Below, piece after piece: positions 23,908 through 33,303 of a stretch of 64,000 nt of DNA. The position numbers were made by a program, and so were the translations under genes. How positions within the stretch are numbered: position 1 is the stretch's first letter; each line of letters begins with the position of its first letter. The notes under the pieces were generated by a model, which worked only from the letters and a program-made list of their open reading frames with translations, did no database searches and was not told the DNA's origin. The DNA comes from Cavia porcellus (Eukaryota; Chordata; Mammalia; Rodentia; Caviidae), in the NCBI RefSeq assembly GCF_034190915.1, contig NW_026947506.1:35071748-35135747 (forward strand), given 5' to 3'.

Positions 23908-24050
23908 GAGCTGGGTGTGGTGGTGCATGCTTATAACCCCAGCACTTGAGAGGCTGAGGAAGGAGGATCGTGATGAGTTCAAGGCCAGCCTGGGCTACAT
24001 AATGAGTTCAAAGCCAGCCTGAACTGCATAGCAAGACCCTATCTCAAAAG
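23908..24050 (+). repeat. B1-like SINE, sense
   Basis: 'gctgggtgtggtggtgcatg' through 'aagaccctatctcaaaa', including the doubled 'gagttcaaggccagcctg' segment. It passes into a GAAA/GGAA repeat. Confidence 0.9.
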
Positions 24051-24061
24051 AAAGAAAGAGA

Positions 24062-24100
<39 letters not shown>

Positions 24101-24192
24101 GAAGGAAGAAAGGAAGGAAGGAAGGAAGGAAGGAAGAAAGAAAGAAAGAAAGAAAGAAAAAAAAGAGAGAAAGAAAAGAAAAGAAATAAAAG
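24048..24192 (+). repeat. (GAAA)n/(GGAA)n repeat from a SINE tail
   Basis: A long purine-only tract begins exactly at the SINE's A tail, so it probably grew from it. Confidence 0.93.
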
Positions 24193-24199
24193 AGACTCA

Positions 24200-26030
24200 A
24201 ACCAATTTCAGTACTCAGGAAATATTGACTACTCACTCAGGAAATACTGAAATTGTTCCAGATGTGATTTTAAAGATATTATTATTAAGCCTGTGCCTCA
24301 GTCCTTAGCTTGAAAAGGAGGTGCTGATGTCAGGTAACCTACAGGATTAGAGTGACATGGAGGGAACTGACCTAGTTAATAGTAGGCTCTCCAGAACTAC
24401 TGTGGAATGCCGTGTGTTTCTGTGATGAGTCTCCTGCTTGGCACATAGGGGATCTGATTCTCTCTTACCTGCTCTGCTATCTTTAGGTTGTGGTGTCCTG
24501 CTTTGAACCAAAGCATAGTTGTTGTCTAAGGTAACAGAACCAACCATCTCTTATTGATGAATATCCATTTCTCAGATTCTGAGGTGAGCTAGAACCAACA
24601 CTGTCCAAAACTCTTCCTATAGCACCCAAGGCCTCCTGTCACTGGAATTGCACCTTTTTTCCTTCCTCATCACTTAGGGCCGAACCCATTTGCCTAGAAA
24701 ATCCTGCTGTCCACCAGCAGCCTTGTGAAGAGCCTTCATATTGACACTAACTGTTGGATTATGTGCCATGTGCTTCATTAGTATTTCTATCCTGTAAAAT
24801 AAAAATACTAATCCCACCTACCTGTCCTATAGAGAATAGCAAATGACATGTGTAAAACACTGAGGACAGATGCCTGGGAAATAGTCATCCAGTGTCAGCT
24901 GGCATAAATATCCTTTCCTAATGGCCATACCTCATTTTTCTTCCTAAGAGGTGACTCCTGCCACTAGAACTGACCAACACCCATCTCAAGTTAGAGGTCC
25001 TCTGACCCATGTGGACAGAGTCTCTTAGGGCTCTCACCCCATAAATCTTCTTTGTAAAAGTTCTTGCAAGGGTGCATTTTTTGTCATCAAGTCCTTAAGT
25101 TTATACGCTTGACTTTCCCACTTCTTGTGGTTTCATAGTCCCAGTCCATAAAACCTGTTGCATTCTAAGAATGCAGAAGTTAAAGATAGGATGAGAAAAC
25201 ATTTGCAAGCCCAGGAGGGAAAAGAACAAGGCTTGGAAGGAAGAAATATTTTTCCTTCCAGATCTCAATAGGGAGGTTGCCATGCCAGTCAGAGCCAAGG
25301 GGAAGCATCTGGGGTGGGCCGTATGGCAGAAGACAACAATGAGGGGAGAAGCTGAGCCAAAGTCTTACCTGGGATTTTTGAAGGCCCAACAAGCAAGATC
25401 AGAGTCTGAAGTTTAGAGAAGGCAAATTGGAGTAATTCTATGGGGTTGTTTAAGAGGTGCTAGAGGGTAACACTTCACCCTTGGATGGTTAAGAGGATGG
25501 GAAATACCTTGTGTGAGATGGTTAGGTAAATAAGATGTGGGGAATATAGACTCAGCAAAGGTTGGTTTGTACAGATCCTCTAGTAGGATCTGGGGAGTGT
25601 GGAAGAATTGCTTACTTCTGAGCAGGGAGTATCTCACAGGCCAGAGAGCTCTTTGAGACATCTAAATATTGTAAATGTACAAAGTAAAAAGCACTCTCCT
25701 ATCCTCTGGCCCTGCACCATTCCACTGTTTCCCCCATCTGCCCTTACTTCAGGGAAATCTCTAATTGCTTATCTGCTCTCTATAAGCAGCTTGAAGCCCA
25801 CAGAGGGCAGGGGTTCTTTGACACAAATGCCTTTGTTGACCCCCTGACTGTAGAGACCAGGCTAGATGAATTGAAGTGGATGTATTTTAAGAGAAAGATG
25901 TTTTAGATAACTAAAGAGTTCAGTGCATTAATGAACAGATTAATTTTTTTTGCCCATGTGACTATTCAACAGAGCAAGTGTCACAAGGTGTCCCCTTTTA
26001 GGGTAATTGCATGTTACTTATAAACTAATG
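24200..26030. other. No gene recognised
   Basis: Moderate-complexity sequence with only short frames. I recognise no exon, LTR or SINE. Confidence 0.4.
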
Positions 26031-26269
26031 TTAATGTTCACACTACAAGCATGTTATTTAATCCCCAAGAGAGATTACTTACTGTGATCAGTGTCATGAA
26101 TATTAGTGTAGTGCCCTTCAATTCATTTCTACACATCTGTTCTTCCACCCATTGAAATAGGATCCATGACATTGTGCTTGACATCCTTATGAGCGTAGTA
26201 GACTCTTCCAACACTGCACTCCCGTGATGCTTTGAGCTTGATACAGGTAGCACTGGGTTAAATCCACAG

Positions 26270-26400
26270 CACGTTTGACTTTATTTAGACACAGGGCCTT
26301 GCTAAATTGTCCTGGATGGACTCGCAGATTCCATGCTCTTATCTCAACCTCCTGGGTGGTTATCATTGTAGGTGTGTGCCACCCTGCCTGGACAAGCAGA
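26270..26400 (-). repeat. Diverged B1-like SINE, antisense
   Basis: 'agacacagggccttgctaaa' ... 'aggtgtgtgccaccctgcc'. Confidence 0.65.
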
Positions 26401-26660
26401 CTTCTTCAATCAGAAAATGATCCTTCTGGTTTTCCATTTTCCATTGGATGGGACGGCACTCCCATGCCAGGACTCTTGTATGGTAGGCAGGTGCTCTTAC
26501 ACTGAAATATGCGATCAGACGACAATGTTGTTCTTTAGGCCTCTGGGGTCTGAGTTTGGGGCCTGTGTGCTTCTGAAATTCATTGTCTGTAGGACATGAG
26601 ACAGAGACCTAGCTTCAGCCTTTGGCACTAAGTTCTCCACTTTTCCCAGCACCATTTGTT

Positions 26661-26778
26661 GAAAAAGCCATTTCTGGGCTGGGAGTTTAGCTCAGCAGCA
26701 TAAGTGCCTGCCTGGCAAGTGCAAGGTCGTGAGTTCAATCTCCAGTACCAAAACAAAAAAAAAAGAAAAAGCCATTTC
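26661..26778 (+). repeat. ID SINE with target-site duplications
   Basis: The 14-mer gaaaaagccatttc stands at 26661-26674 and 26765-26778. Between them lies an ID body ('tgggctgggagtttagctc', 'gtcgtgagttcaatctcc') and an A tail. This is a clear, rather recent insertion. Confidence 0.93.
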
Positions 26779-26864
26779 CTTTCCTTCCTTGCCTCGCTGC
26801 ACTGTCTTGAAATTAGTACAGTTAGAAACAAAGGAGCTGAGTCACTCCCTTCTCTCCCTTCAGC

Positions 26865-27168
26865 TGTAAATGCCAGGAACCCTAACGAGGATCCAGGTTT
26901 AGGCTTAGGAGGTCGCGCAGGCTGATGACGTCAGAGAGCGACAGTGGGCGGCGCCTCGGGCCGGCGGTGTCCGACCTTATAAATACCAGAAGCCAGCGGC
27001 GTGGAGGCCCTTTCTCCTTTTGCCTGTGAGTTTCTTTTACCGTCCCAATCTTCTTCCCTTCGCCCTCTGTCCTTTCCTGCTGCCATCCGCTATCTTCAGT
27101 AAACGTAGTTACTACACATGAGGAAGTGTGTCCTCCACAATTCTTGCCTTGTGCACAAGAACCTGACA
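26865..27168 (+). mobile_element. ERVK-like LTR or promoter unit (CRE + TATA)
   Basis: A GC-rich block with a perfect cAMP-response element TGACGTCA (26926-26933) about 45 bp upstream of a TATA box TATAAATA (26978-26985), then a pyrimidine-rich leader. The candidate limits TGTAAA...CCTGACA give about 304 bp. This architecture is typical of IAP-like LTRs, but a cellular promoter cannot be excluded from sequence alone. Confidence 0.5.
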
Positions 27169-27186
27169 GTTTTGGGCCCACTCAAC

Positions 27187-27528
27187 TGTAACACCATGTT
27201 ATGGCTTAACTCTAACCAATGCACCTCCTCTTGTTCTGTATGCGCTGATAGGGTTAAGTTTCTAATCCTTGTAAAAACTTAAGTTTCAGCTTCTTGTAAC
27301 TTTCTCCCCTTTCCACATGTTAGTGCTAATGAGCTGTCCTGATATAGTTAATTTTCTACTTTCTTCTCCGAATGATATTGTAGATGTGCTATTCCAAGAT
27401 AATGTTTATCCGCAGGATGGAAGTAACTAAATGCACCAAAAGCTCCAGATGTTATCAGAACTAAGTCGACAGCTTTACAGTTTCCAGATACTGTCAGGAC
27501 TAAGTCAACAGCTTAACAGCTCTGCTGG

Positions 27529-27591
<63 letters not shown>

Positions 27592-27758
27592 TCTCTTGCT
27601 TTTAAAATCCCTTTGTACGGTCTCTGAGGTGCGCAGTCTCTGGGGGTCGATCCTAAGGGGGCTGCGTTGCCAGGCCTGAAATAAAAGCCTTTGCTCCATA
27701 TTTCTTGATTCCTTGCTTCCTTGGATTTTATTCCGGGGTCCGAGCTATCTCAACCACA
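27187..27758 (+). mobile_element. Gammaretrovirus-type (ERV1) solo LTR
   Basis: Starts TGTAACACC. It has an internal direct repeat of about 38 bp (around 27444 and 27482), a (CT)n tract, AATAAA at 27680 and a U5 end 'ccggggtccgagctatctc', a phrase characteristic of ERV1 LTRs. No viral genes are attached. Confidence 0.75.
27536..27597 (+). repeat. (CT)n microsatellite
   Basis: About 60 bp of ct dinucleotides with one gt interruption, inside the ERV1-like LTR. Confidence 0.95.
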
Positions 27759-28032
27759 GCTGTTAGAAGTGTTGGAGCCTATTTCTTAATTCTCTTTCGT
27801 TTACCTGCACGCCTTTCCGTATACCAACACCACAGCTTTTTGTCTGTTTTTAGTTTTCTGAGAACTTGTGGTGATCTTCCCTCCATAGATTTTTGTGCCA
27901 TTATGCTCAATGACACCTTTGTCCTATTCCTATCTTAGAGGGAAAGCATTAAGACTTTCATGATGGAGTGTGAGCTTAGCTGTGAGTCCTCTGAAGGATC
28001 CCTTCCTTGTGTTTCTAAAGTGCTCCCTCCCA

Positions 28033-28135
28033 CTTTTTCAGACAGGGTCTCACTATATAGCCCAGGCTGGCCTTAAACTTGCAGTGATCCTCCTGCCTCA
28101 GCCTCCAGAGTGCTGGCATTATGGAGATGCCCAAC
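28033..28135 (-). repeat. B1-like SINE, antisense
   Basis: 'cagacagggtctcactatat' ... 'ctcctgcctcagcctccaga'. Confidence 0.88.
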
Positions 28136-28139
28136 TTCT

Positions 28140-28325
28140 GAAATCCCTTTCTGTTCCTATTGCCCCAAGTGTCCCATCAGGAAGGAATGCTAGTTGTGTC
28201 CAAAGATTTCTGCATCTATTAGATGCTCTTGTGGCTTTGTTTTTTATTTTATTACTGTAGTATATTATTCTGATTGATCTTCTGGGATAAAACGTTACTT
28301 GATCATGATATATAATTTTTAAAAG
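28140..28325 (-). repeat. LINE-1 ORF2 fragment, antisense (left part)
   Basis: Text such as 'gatttctgcatctattagat' and 'tagtatattattctgattga' is antisense L1 reverse-transcriptase region. It continues at 28670 after two SINEs, which were therefore inserted into the LINE. Confidence 0.75.
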
Positions 28326-28332
28326 ATTTGCT

Positions 28333-28460
28333 GTCAGCCAGGCATGGGGGGATAACCTCTATAATCTCAGCACTCTAGGAGACTAAGGTGTGAGGATTGT
28401 GAGTCCAAACCCAGTGTGGATAATTTAGCTACTTAGTGAAATCTTGTCTCAGAATTAAAG
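28333..28460 (+). repeat. B1-like SINE, sense
   Basis: 'agccaggcatggggggataa' ... 'gaaatcttgtctcagaatt'. Confidence 0.8.
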
Positions 28461-28467
28461 GATTTTG

Positions 28468-28665
28468 TGCCAGATGTGGTAGTACATACCTGTAACTCTG
28501 GCAATCAGGAGGCTGAGGCAGGAAGATAGACATGAGTTTGAGGCCAGACTGGGCTATAGTAAGAGCCTGTCTCATGAAAACAAATAAAAAACAAAAAAAG
28601 GGCTAGAGAAATTAGGTCAGTGTAAAGGCCTTGAGTTCAGTGCCAAGTAAAGAAAGAAAGAAAAA
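28468..28665 (+). repeat. B1-ID composite SINE, sense
   Basis: B1 body 'gccagatgtggtagtacata' ... 'agcctgtctcatgaaaac', then an ID-like part 'gggctagagaaattaggtca'. Confidence 0.8.
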
Positions 28666-28669
28666 GATT

Positions 28670-28915
28670 CACTGTTGGATTCAGTTTGCTAATTATGGTT
28701 GAAAACTTTGCATTAGTGAGGAATGTGGCTCTGCAGATTTGTTTTGTTTTCCTTTTGGTGTCTATCTGGTTTTGGGTTCAGGGTAATACTGGCCTCCTAA
28801 AATGAGTTAGGAAGAGTTCCCTCTTCTTTTCGGGGAGACTCTCAGTGGTGTTAATCTTTAAATGTTTGGTAGATTTTATGAGTAAAGGGGCTGTGTATGG
28901 ATCACACTGTAGCTC
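28670..28915 (-). repeat. LINE-1 ORF2 fragment, antisense (right part)
   Basis: 'gggttcagggtaatactggc' and 'ctaaaatgagttaggaagag' are the classical antisense L1 ORF2 phrases. Confidence 0.8.
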
Positions 28916-29111
28916 ATGATTTTTTTCTTGAAGACTGGACCCTGAAGCCCCCAGGTCACTGTGATTATTGTCTGCTTACTCATTTATTTGTTTAGAAATG
29001 AATTTAGAGAAGTCATTTCTGCCCTGACTCTCTACAACCCAATGTATAGACTCAGGTCCGTGATTTAGTCTAGGGTTTGTCCAGTCAGATTCTCCTTAAA
29101 CCAGTGGAATT

Positions 29112-29205
29112 TATTTGTTTTTGAGACAAGATCTTGCTATGTAGCTCAGTTTGGTGTCAAACACATGATCCTCCTGCCTCAGCCTCCCAAGTGCTGATAT
29201 GGGTT
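29112..29205 (-). repeat. B1-like SINE, antisense
   Basis: 'tttttgagacaagatcttgc' ... 'cctcagcctcccaagtgctg'. Confidence 0.85.
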
Positions 29206-29254
29206 TATTTATTTAGTTAGTTATGAACCCATTGCCTTTTCACTGAACTAGATT

Positions 29255-29375
29255 CCCAACCCATTTTTAATTTTGAGATCAGGGTCTTATTAATTTGCCG
29301 CATTGTTCAGGTTGGGCTGTAACCTGTCATCCTCCTAAGTGCTGGAATCACAAGTATATACCACTATACCAGGTA
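29255..29375 (-). repeat. Diverged B1-like SINE, antisense
   Basis: 'tttgagatcagggtcttatt' ... 'cacaagtatataccactata'. Confidence 0.65.
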
Positions 29376-29387
29376 AAGGAACCATGG

Positions 29388-29460
29388 AAGTACCTCTGGG
29401 ATTTGAACCCAGGACATCCTGCTTCCTGGGCAGGTGGCTTAACCAACTACTCCATGTTAC
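29388..29460 (-). repeat. tRNA-like relic (SINE head or tRNA pseudogene)
   Basis: On the minus strand there is an A-box-like 'tagttggttaagcc', a perfect 5-bp anticodon-type stem (CCTGC/GCAGG around a 7-nt loop, 29418-29434) and a perfect T arm (CTGGG/CCCAG around TTCAAAT, 29396-29412). I could not close an acceptor stem, so I do not call a working tRNA. It may be an old tRNA-derived SINE. Confidence 0.45.
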
Positions 29461-30019
29461 CCAATTCATGGACTTTTTGAACCTTAAATTTGTTGTAGTA
29501 TGTATGTGTGGTTGTACACTGCTATCTTGGGCCAGAGCATTTCCCTTTTTGCCCCTTGTTACAGTCGGGGGTTTGCAAGGAAAACAAGACAAGATACATA
29601 ATTTATAGTATTACTTTAACAGTCACCCAAGTAGTCAAATACAAGAAGTGCAGGTATATATCCATACACTAAAGACCTAAAATATCCATCCAAGGGCCTA
29701 GATTCCATGGAAATACCCTGCAGAAGTCCAGCTGAAGACCTAGAGCCCATAATAATGACTCATGCAAGTCTGTTTCACGGATCTGTGCTGCGAAGGCCCA
29801 AAGGTAAGGGTGGAAACTAGAAAGTCCGTGTCAGTGGGGCAAAGGATCTGTGCTAGTAGGCCGAGAGTTCTGCTCTGGAGCCAAGAGGTGACACTCAAAA
29901 TAAGAACCAAGTTTCCCCCCAAAAGTACTACAGCCATCCTCAGCAACAGCGAGGTCCTGAGTTCCTGAGATCCTCCAACAATGAGAACAGCTGAATTCAT
30001 ATCAGGAAGCTAGTGTGAA

Positions 30020-30560
30020 AAACTTTTCCTACTATTCTTTTCCTGCTGTCTTTTCTCTATTTTTTACTTTTTAACCATGGACATCAGTTGCTTTATAATC
30101 CAGAAGCATGAAGTATATTCAGAATATCATTCAACCAACTCTACGATCCATTCACAGGACAGTTTTCATTCTGCAATCTGAACTCCATACCATCAAAGAA
30201 CAACTTCTCTGCCCTCTTTCGAGCCCCTGATAGCACTTCTTCTACTTTCTGTCACTGTGGGCACCTCACAGAAATGAACTTTTCCCATATGCATCCTTTG
30301 TGTGGTTGCTTATTTCACTGGGCATCATGTCTTCAAGTTTCATCGATGTTGTCGCAGGTGTCAGAATGACCTTCCTTCTCTAGGCTGAATATCCCACCGC
30401 ATGTGTATACTACCTTTGTTTCTACACTCATTCACACTGATGGATGCCTGGGCTGCTTCTAGTTCTTGGCTCCTGTGAGTAACATTGCTGTGAGCATAGT
30501 GTGCAAATACCCGTTCGAGATGCTATCAGTTCTTTGGGTTATAATCAGATGGATTACAGT
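30020..30560 (-). repeat. Old LINE-1 3' UTR, antisense
   Basis: 'ttgcttatttcactgggcat', 'gatggatgcctgggctgctt' and 'gtaacattgctgtgagcata' are the antisense of the L1M 3' end. Confidence 0.8.
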
Positions 30561-30776
30561 TTAAAAATATAAAAGCCATAGATATATTTGTTGAGATTTT
30601 GATAGAAACATGGTACATTTGTGACATAATATGGGTAGACCTGGAAGCATCACAGTGTTGAGACTCCCCTTGGGGACTCTAGGCTGGCTTGACACCTATG
30701 TGTCTTTTACTCTGGGGAGTGGGAGAGTAGCTGGCTGCTCCTCTGACTTGTGCACTATACTTGTCCTTACTGACAG

Positions 30777-30980
30777 CCCAACACTGAAGGGATCTGGGAG
30801 CTGATGACTGGAGGGGTCTTCTACTGCTTGGGCATGGTGTTCTTCAAGAGCGACGGCAGGATCCCCTTTGCCCATGCCATCTGGCATCTGTTTGTGGCAT
30901 TTGGTGCTGGTACTCACTACTATGCCATCTGGAGGTACCTCTACCTTCCCAGCACCCTGCAGACCAAGGTGTCCAAATGA
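30777..30980 (+). CDS. MMD2: MMD2 (PAQR10) last coding exon
   Basis: A splice acceptor 'ccttactgacag' is followed by 204 bp open to TGA, encoding 67 residues that begin [20 protein letters not shown] and end [14 protein letters not shown]2 belongs to the progestin/adipoQ receptor (PAQR) family, seven-pass membrane proteins of the Golgi or endoplasmic reticulum. This exon covers the last transmembrane segments, and the family's conserved His pair is present in HAIWHLFV, followed by [12 protein letters not shown]. There is no damage. The upstream MMD2 exons are not recognised in the 30 kb to the left on this strand. Either the intron is long or only the end of the gene is here. The match to MMD2 rather than MMD rests on the [10 protein letters not shown] terminus. 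Confidence 0.92.
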   Translation, partial: PNTEGIWELMTGGVFYCLGMVFFKSDGRIPFAHAIWHLFVAFGAGTHYYAIWRYLYLPSTLQTKVSK

Positions 30981-32120
30981 AGTGGCCTGGAATCCACAGG
31001 TCATTTGGGCTTTTGGAGCAAAGCATCATGGGAAGTGATCTGCAAACTCTATCCCAGAGCACAGTACTGAGGCCTGTCTTCCCACCCTCAAAAGATGGGT
31101 GTCAGGTTTCTTCCAGTGACAGACAGACCTTCCTTTGGCTGCCCACAGAGAAGGAAAGATTCAGTAATTTTCACAGAGGAGCAATTAACCTCGTAATGTG
31201 TTTCTACTTTAGAAAATGTTTTCTAATACAACCAACATTAATACTTTCAGAAAAGGGCATATTGCAGAATGACAGGCCAAGAGGTGCTTTTTAAGGTCTT
31301 GAGGAATCTAGTGAGGAGTCTGGCAGTTTTTGTGCAGCCTGGTATCCAGGGTCTCCTTCCAGCTGCCAAAGTCTTGACGGGGGAATTGTCCCCTGTTCAA
31401 GAAAAGTCATCCGGCTTATAGATGAGGGATGGGGAGTATCCTTGACCAGGGCAGACAGAACCAATCAATTGCAGCCTGTGTGGGGTCAAATTCTTTTCAA
31501 CAGTGTGCCCTGGGCAGATCCTGATGGAATTTTTTGGCCTGTGCTGACTGGCGAGCCCTGAAGTGGCATCATGGTGGCAGCAGTTAAAAGTCACCACTTT
31601 GGAGACCACATTTATCTTCTGACACTAACAATTTCTGCTTCTTCTCCCCTTTTCCCCCTTTTTGGGGAGCTTCTGCAGTGGGGAGCGTGGTGGCAGGAGA
31701 GGGATGCAGAGGCACACACCCGGATGCTGTACTCCACCATTGCTGCTTCTCAGCACAGAAAAGGAGCCAGCAGTCGGCCTTTCTGACTCTGTGGGCCCGG
31801 CCATTTCTTCTCATCCTGGAAACTTCACTCGTTCTGCCACAGTGGAGGAAGCAGATCCTGGCAACTTGAACACTTGCTTCCTGTTTAGGGCTCGTGACAT
31901 CAACACTTGGATTCTTGCTGGGTGCCAACAGCACACTGCCACCTGGACAAGAACTGAACCGAAATCTCAGCATTTCTGGAGAAAGAATCTGTCTCAGAGC
32001 TCAAGGTTCTGATTCTGCAAATCCCATGTGGATGGGGTGGATGAGGACAGGCCAAGATAGGGTGGCATTCCAGGGCAGCCCAGGGCACTGGCACCTGGGA
32101 CCCTGTGTGCCCAAGCCAGT

Positions 32121-32126
32121 ATTAAA
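32121..32126 (+). promoter_or_regulatory. Candidate poly(A) signal ATTAAA, copy 1
   Basis: ATTAAA variant in the first duplicate, 1.14 kb after the MMD2 stop. Confidence 0.4.
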
Positions 32127-32462
32127 CCACCTTGACCTCTCAGAGGTCTCTCTGATAGACCTGGGGGACAAATCCTCAGGTTCCCCTGTATGGGAGCCTT
32201 GGCAGAGTGACCTGGTCCTTCAACCTCGCCAGGGCCCAGGTGCCCCACAGCATGCCCCTGCTAGGCCGCCCGCCTGCACACTACCTGGACAAGAGCTGAA
32301 CCGAAATCTCAGCATTTCTGGAGAAAGAATCTGTCTCAGAGCTCAAGGTTCTGATTCTGCAAATCCCATGTGGATGGGGTGGATGAGGACAGGCCAAGAT
32401 AGGGTGGCATTCCAGGGCAGGCCAGGGCACTGGCACCTGGGATCCCGTGTGCCCAAGGCATT

Positions 32463-32468
32463 ATTAAA
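32463..32468 (+). promoter_or_regulatory. Candidate poly(A) signal ATTAAA, copy 2
   Basis: The same hexamer in the second duplicate. A (GT)n tract begins about 80 bp downstream and could act as a GU-rich downstream element, though it is rather far. Confidence 0.4.
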
Positions 32469-32541
32469 CCACCTTGATACCTTCCTCAGACGGACAGCTT
32501 CTGAGTTGGGCCTGCTTTGGGGTTGGTTTGATCCACCTGCT

Positions 32542-32544
<3 letters not shown>

Positions 32545-32586
<42 letters not shown>
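32545..32586 (+). repeat. (GT)n microsatellite
   Basis: About 20 gt units followed by gcgcgtgtgcatg. Confidence 0.95.
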
Positions 32587-32589
<3 letters not shown>

Positions 32590-33138
32590 TGTGCATGCAC
32601 CTGTGTCTACACATGGTATGCCCAGTCCCTGGAAGCTGACTGGGGTCAGGTGACCCCATGGAGCTTACCAAGTGCTCCCATCAGCTGGAGTCAGGGCTGG
32701 AAGGCCAGGAGGAAAGAGGACTATGGATAGGCTGGTTCCTGCCAAGGGCCAGGACACGAAGATGTGACCTCTGGCTGGACATAAGGCTAGGAAGAGGTTC
32801 ATGGTGGCCCTAGGTTCTGTGGGGGAACTCCCGAAGTGTGGCATCTGGGTGCTGATGGGGACCAGGATGGTTCCTGGGAACAGAACTGGATGTCTGGGAC
32901 ACTACTTTAACGGTCCTATAGCCTTCCCAAGGTCCTTTAGTGTGACGCCTACATCTCCTTGTGCCTCTCCTCCTGGGCACTCACTGGTGCATTTCCCAGG
33001 GACACCCACCCCTGCATGCCCCCCACTTTGAGGTGCCAGGCTCTCTGCTGAGAACATTGTTCATCTGTCATCTGTATAACTCATATTCATCCTTGAAACC
33101 TCAGCCCACACATCAGCACAGAGCAATGTCTAGCTACC

Positions 33139-33236
33139 ACCACCTCCTCCTCCCCCTCCTCCTCCTCCTTCTTCTCCTTCTCTCCTCCCACTCCTTCTCT
33201 TCCTTCTCCTTCTCCTCCTCCTTCTTCTTCTTCTTA
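33139..33236 (+). repeat. (CTC/CTT)n pyrimidine tract
   Basis: About 100 bp of C/T triplets ending in cttcttcttctt, adjoining the tail side of an antisense ID SINE. It likely expanded from that tail. Confidence 0.9.
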
Positions 33237-33303
33237 CCAGGGATCAAACTCACAACCTCACGCTTGCCAGGCAGGTGCTTGTTGCCACTAAGCTAAGTCC
33301 CTG
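33234..33303 (-). repeat. ID SINE, antisense
   Basis: 'accagggatcaaactcacaa' ... 'actaagctaagtccctgg'. Confidence 0.85.

Larger units (their letters stand above)
31941..32477 (+). repeat. 342-bp direct duplication (second copy partial)
   Basis: 31941-32135 and 32283-32477 are about 195 bp each and nearly identical, starting 'acctggacaag' and ending 'ttaaaccaccttga'. The offset is exactly 342 bp at both ends, so this is a tandem duplication whose second copy is partial or whose intervening part differs. It creates a long 278-codon frame that is not credible as a gene. Confidence 0.93.
30981..32480 (+). other. MMD2: Presumed MMD2 3' UTR
   Basis: Follows the MMD2 stop codon without an intervening SINE or LINE, unlike the surrounding DNA. 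Two ATTAAA hexamers (32121-32126 and 32463-32468) are candidate poly(A) signals, each in one copy of a direct duplication. The extent is inferred. Confidence 0.55.

Noticed and set aside
31894..32730. 278-codon open frame on the plus strand
   Set aside because: It is produced by reading through the 342-bp duplication and the (GT)n tract in the presumed MMD2 3' UTR. The duplication offset is a multiple of three, which keeps the frame open. No domain or start context supports it.
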